This document shows positions 34,437-35,528 of a DNA stretch of 35,528 nucleotides, one piece after another (position 1 is the first letter of the stretch; each line of letters begins with the position of its first letter). The notes beneath the pieces are model-generated. The model saw only the letters and a list, made by a program, of their open reading frames with translations. It was not told where the DNA came from and ran no database searches. The stretch is from an uncultured Lachnospiraceae bacterium (GTDB lineage Bacteria; Bacillota; Clostridia; Lachnospirales; Lachnospiraceae). The stretch covers positions 1 through 35,528 of the forward strand of contig CANOVJ010000044.1 of assembly GCA_947570615.1 (NCBI GenBank), written 5' to 3'. A program made the position numbers and the translations under genes.

Positions 34437-35151
34437 AGAATACACAAAAAACTATAACAATATCGCGTTTGAAAAATATCAGGTGATATTCCGCAGAAAA
34501 AAGGTTTTGGAATTATTAGAGAAATCCCGTCCTAAACGTATTTTAGAAATTGGATGCGGAATGGAACCATTATTCCAATATATCAGTTGGCCTATTGCCA
34601 ATTACACCATCGTGGAGCCCAGCAAAGTATTTGCGGAACATGCAAAAGAATTAACAGACCATGGATATCTTCATGTTATAAATCAAGAGTATAAAGCTAC
34701 AGAAGAATTAAAAAATCAAAGATTTGATTTTATTATCTGCTCCAGTCTTTTACACGAAGTAGAGGACCCGGCTTCACTGCTTAAAGAAATTGTGCTGTCT
34801 TGTTTGGAAAATACGGTAGTACATATTAATGTTCCCAATGCGAATTCGATGCACCGGTTGATTGCGCTGGAAGCAGGTCTCATTAAAGATACCCATGAAA
34901 TGTCGGATCAAAACAAAAGATTGGAGCAGCACAGTATATTTGATTTAAAATCACTTCAAGATATGGTTGAACAAGCCGGATTCAAGATTATAGGATCTGG
35001 CGGATATTTTATTAAACCATTTACCCATATACAAATGGCACAGATACTGGAATATAAAATCATATCAGAAGAGATATTGAACGGCCTATACAAACTAACG
35101 GACTATATACCAGAGTTAAGCTCTGAGATTTGGGTGAACTGTAAAATATGA
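34423..35151 (+). CDS. SAM-dependent methyltransferase (class I)
   Basis: This 242-aa class I methyltransferase has motif I at RILEIGCGMEPLFQYIS, an acidic residue at the end of strand 2 (YTIVEPSKVFAEHAKEL), and FDFIICSSLLHEVEDPASLLKEI as motif IV and beyond. The layout matches the Methyltransf_11/23 type, often acting on sugars or lipid-linked glycans. It overlaps the preceding acyltransferase gene by 14 bases and the following glycosyltransferase gene by four (ATGA), so the three are translated as a unit. The acceptor cannot be read from the sequence. Confidence 0.88.
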   Translation: MRNIKEYTKNYNNIAFEKYQVIFRRKKVLELLEKSRPKRILEIGCGMEPLFQYISWPIANYTIVEPSKVFAEHAKELTDHGYLHVINQEYKATEELKNQRFDFIICSSLLHEVEDPASLLKEIVLSCLENTVVHINVPNANSMHRLIALEAGLIKDTHEMSDQNKRLEQHSIFDLKSLQDMVEQAGFKIIGSGGYFIKPFTHIQMAQILEYKIISEEILNGLYKLTDYIPELSSEIWVNCKI

Positions 35152-35528
35152 AACTTTCATTTTTAGTAACTTATTATAATCAACAAGAATTTGTTGCGGA
35201 TAGTATGCGCAGTGTCGCTGAGCTGAAAAAGCCTTGTGAGTATGAAGTTTTAGTGGGCGATGATGGGTCTGTTGACAATTCTGTTGCAGAGGTGGAAAAG
35301 TGGAGAGAACATTTTGGAGATCATCTTCAGATTTTTAAAATGTCAAGAGATGACGGAAATACAAATCCTGTTGTCCGTGCCAGCAATCTGCGTAGATTTC
35401 TTTTAAAACAAAGTACCGGGGATTATTTTTGTGTTCTGGACGGTGATGACTATTATTGTGACCGCATGTTTATAACAGACGCACTTTGGATATATAAAAA
35501 TCATCCTGATATATCAGTGTTTATGTTT
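35148..35528 (+). CDS. Family 2 glycosyltransferase (3' end cut by window edge)
   Basis: My translation from the ATG at 35148, which overlaps the methyltransferase TGA, gives an open frame to the right edge (127 codons). It begins MKLSFLVTYYNQQEFVADSM and contains VLVGDDGSVDNSV and FCVLDGDDYYCDRMF, the two Asp motifs of GT2 enzymes. Only the N-terminal half of the catalytic domain is visible. It is the third gene of the right-hand + strand glycan set. Confidence 0.88.
   Translation, partial: MKLSFLVTYYNQQEFVADSMRSVAELKKPCEYEVLVGDDGSVDNSVAEVEKWREHFGDHLQIFKMSRDDGNTNPVVRASNLRRFLLKQSTGDYFCVLDGDDYYCDRMFITDALWIYKNHPDISVFMF

Overview
The window looks like chromosomal DNA of a motile, Gram-positive anaerobe of the Clostridia, most likely a Lachnospiraceae (Clostridium cluster XIVa) relative. 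The reasons are the flagellar/chemotaxis gene set (FlhA, a FliA/WhiG sigma factor, two rod-type basal-body proteins, CheC, CheD, CheV), purine-rich AGGAGG ribosome sites, cell-wall-binding repeats of the choline-binding type and LicD enzymes. The species call is inference.

Region 1 (1-7600, + strand) is the end of a large flagellar/chemotaxis operon. It holds flhA (cut by the left edge), the flagellar sigma factor, two FlgF/FlgG-like rod proteins with acidic inserts, cheC-cheD-cheV, an 8-bp tandem repeat, and a secreted cell-wall-binding-repeat protein. A strong hairpin terminator at 7545-7598 closes it.

Region 2 (7632-18264, + strand) is the first arm of a surface-glycan locus: a CgeB-like glycosyltransferase, LicD, a metallophosphatase, an SDR sugar epimerase/dehydratase, a LicC-like nucleotidyltransferase and a TagF-like CDP-alditol phosphotransferase. 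A good sigma-A promoter (13766-13794) then leads into a phosphonate block: an unassigned Rossmann dehydrogenase, phosphonopyruvate decarboxylase, a 103-aa protein that duplicates the N-terminal module of the TagF-like enzyme, and PEP mutase fused to a nucleotidyltransferase. A terminator follows.

Region 3 (18272-18960) is a small serine recombinase on the - strand, between two hairpins at the point where the two arms converge.

Region 4 (18961-33050, - strand, transcribed right to left) is the second arm: LicD, a GT2, a LicC-like/HisC-like fusion, a TPP-dependent acetolactate-synthase-like enzyme broken into two frames, a GT with a Rossmann-like head, two FkbM-type methyltransferase-like proteins, then the GDP-mannose/GDP-D-rhamnose set (gmd, rmd, manC-type, manB/pgm-type). 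This arm is visibly richer in A+T than the flagellar genes, most of all around the FkbM genes.

Region 5 (33051-35528) is a 417-bp A+T-rich divergent control region with two identical 20-bp palindromes and a spaced GTCTGAC motif. A + strand set follows: a FemAB/GNAT-like acyltransferase, a SAM methyltransferase and a GT2 cut by the right edge.

Putting the parts together (inference): the two arms could make a GDP-deoxyhexose (probably GDP-D-rhamnose) and one or more CMP-activated phosphonate or phospho-amino-alcohol groups, which LicD/TagF-like transferases would attach to a glycan on flagellin or the cell surface. PEP mutase with phosphonopyruvate decarboxylase makes C-P chemistry nearly certain; the acceptor is not shown by the sequence.
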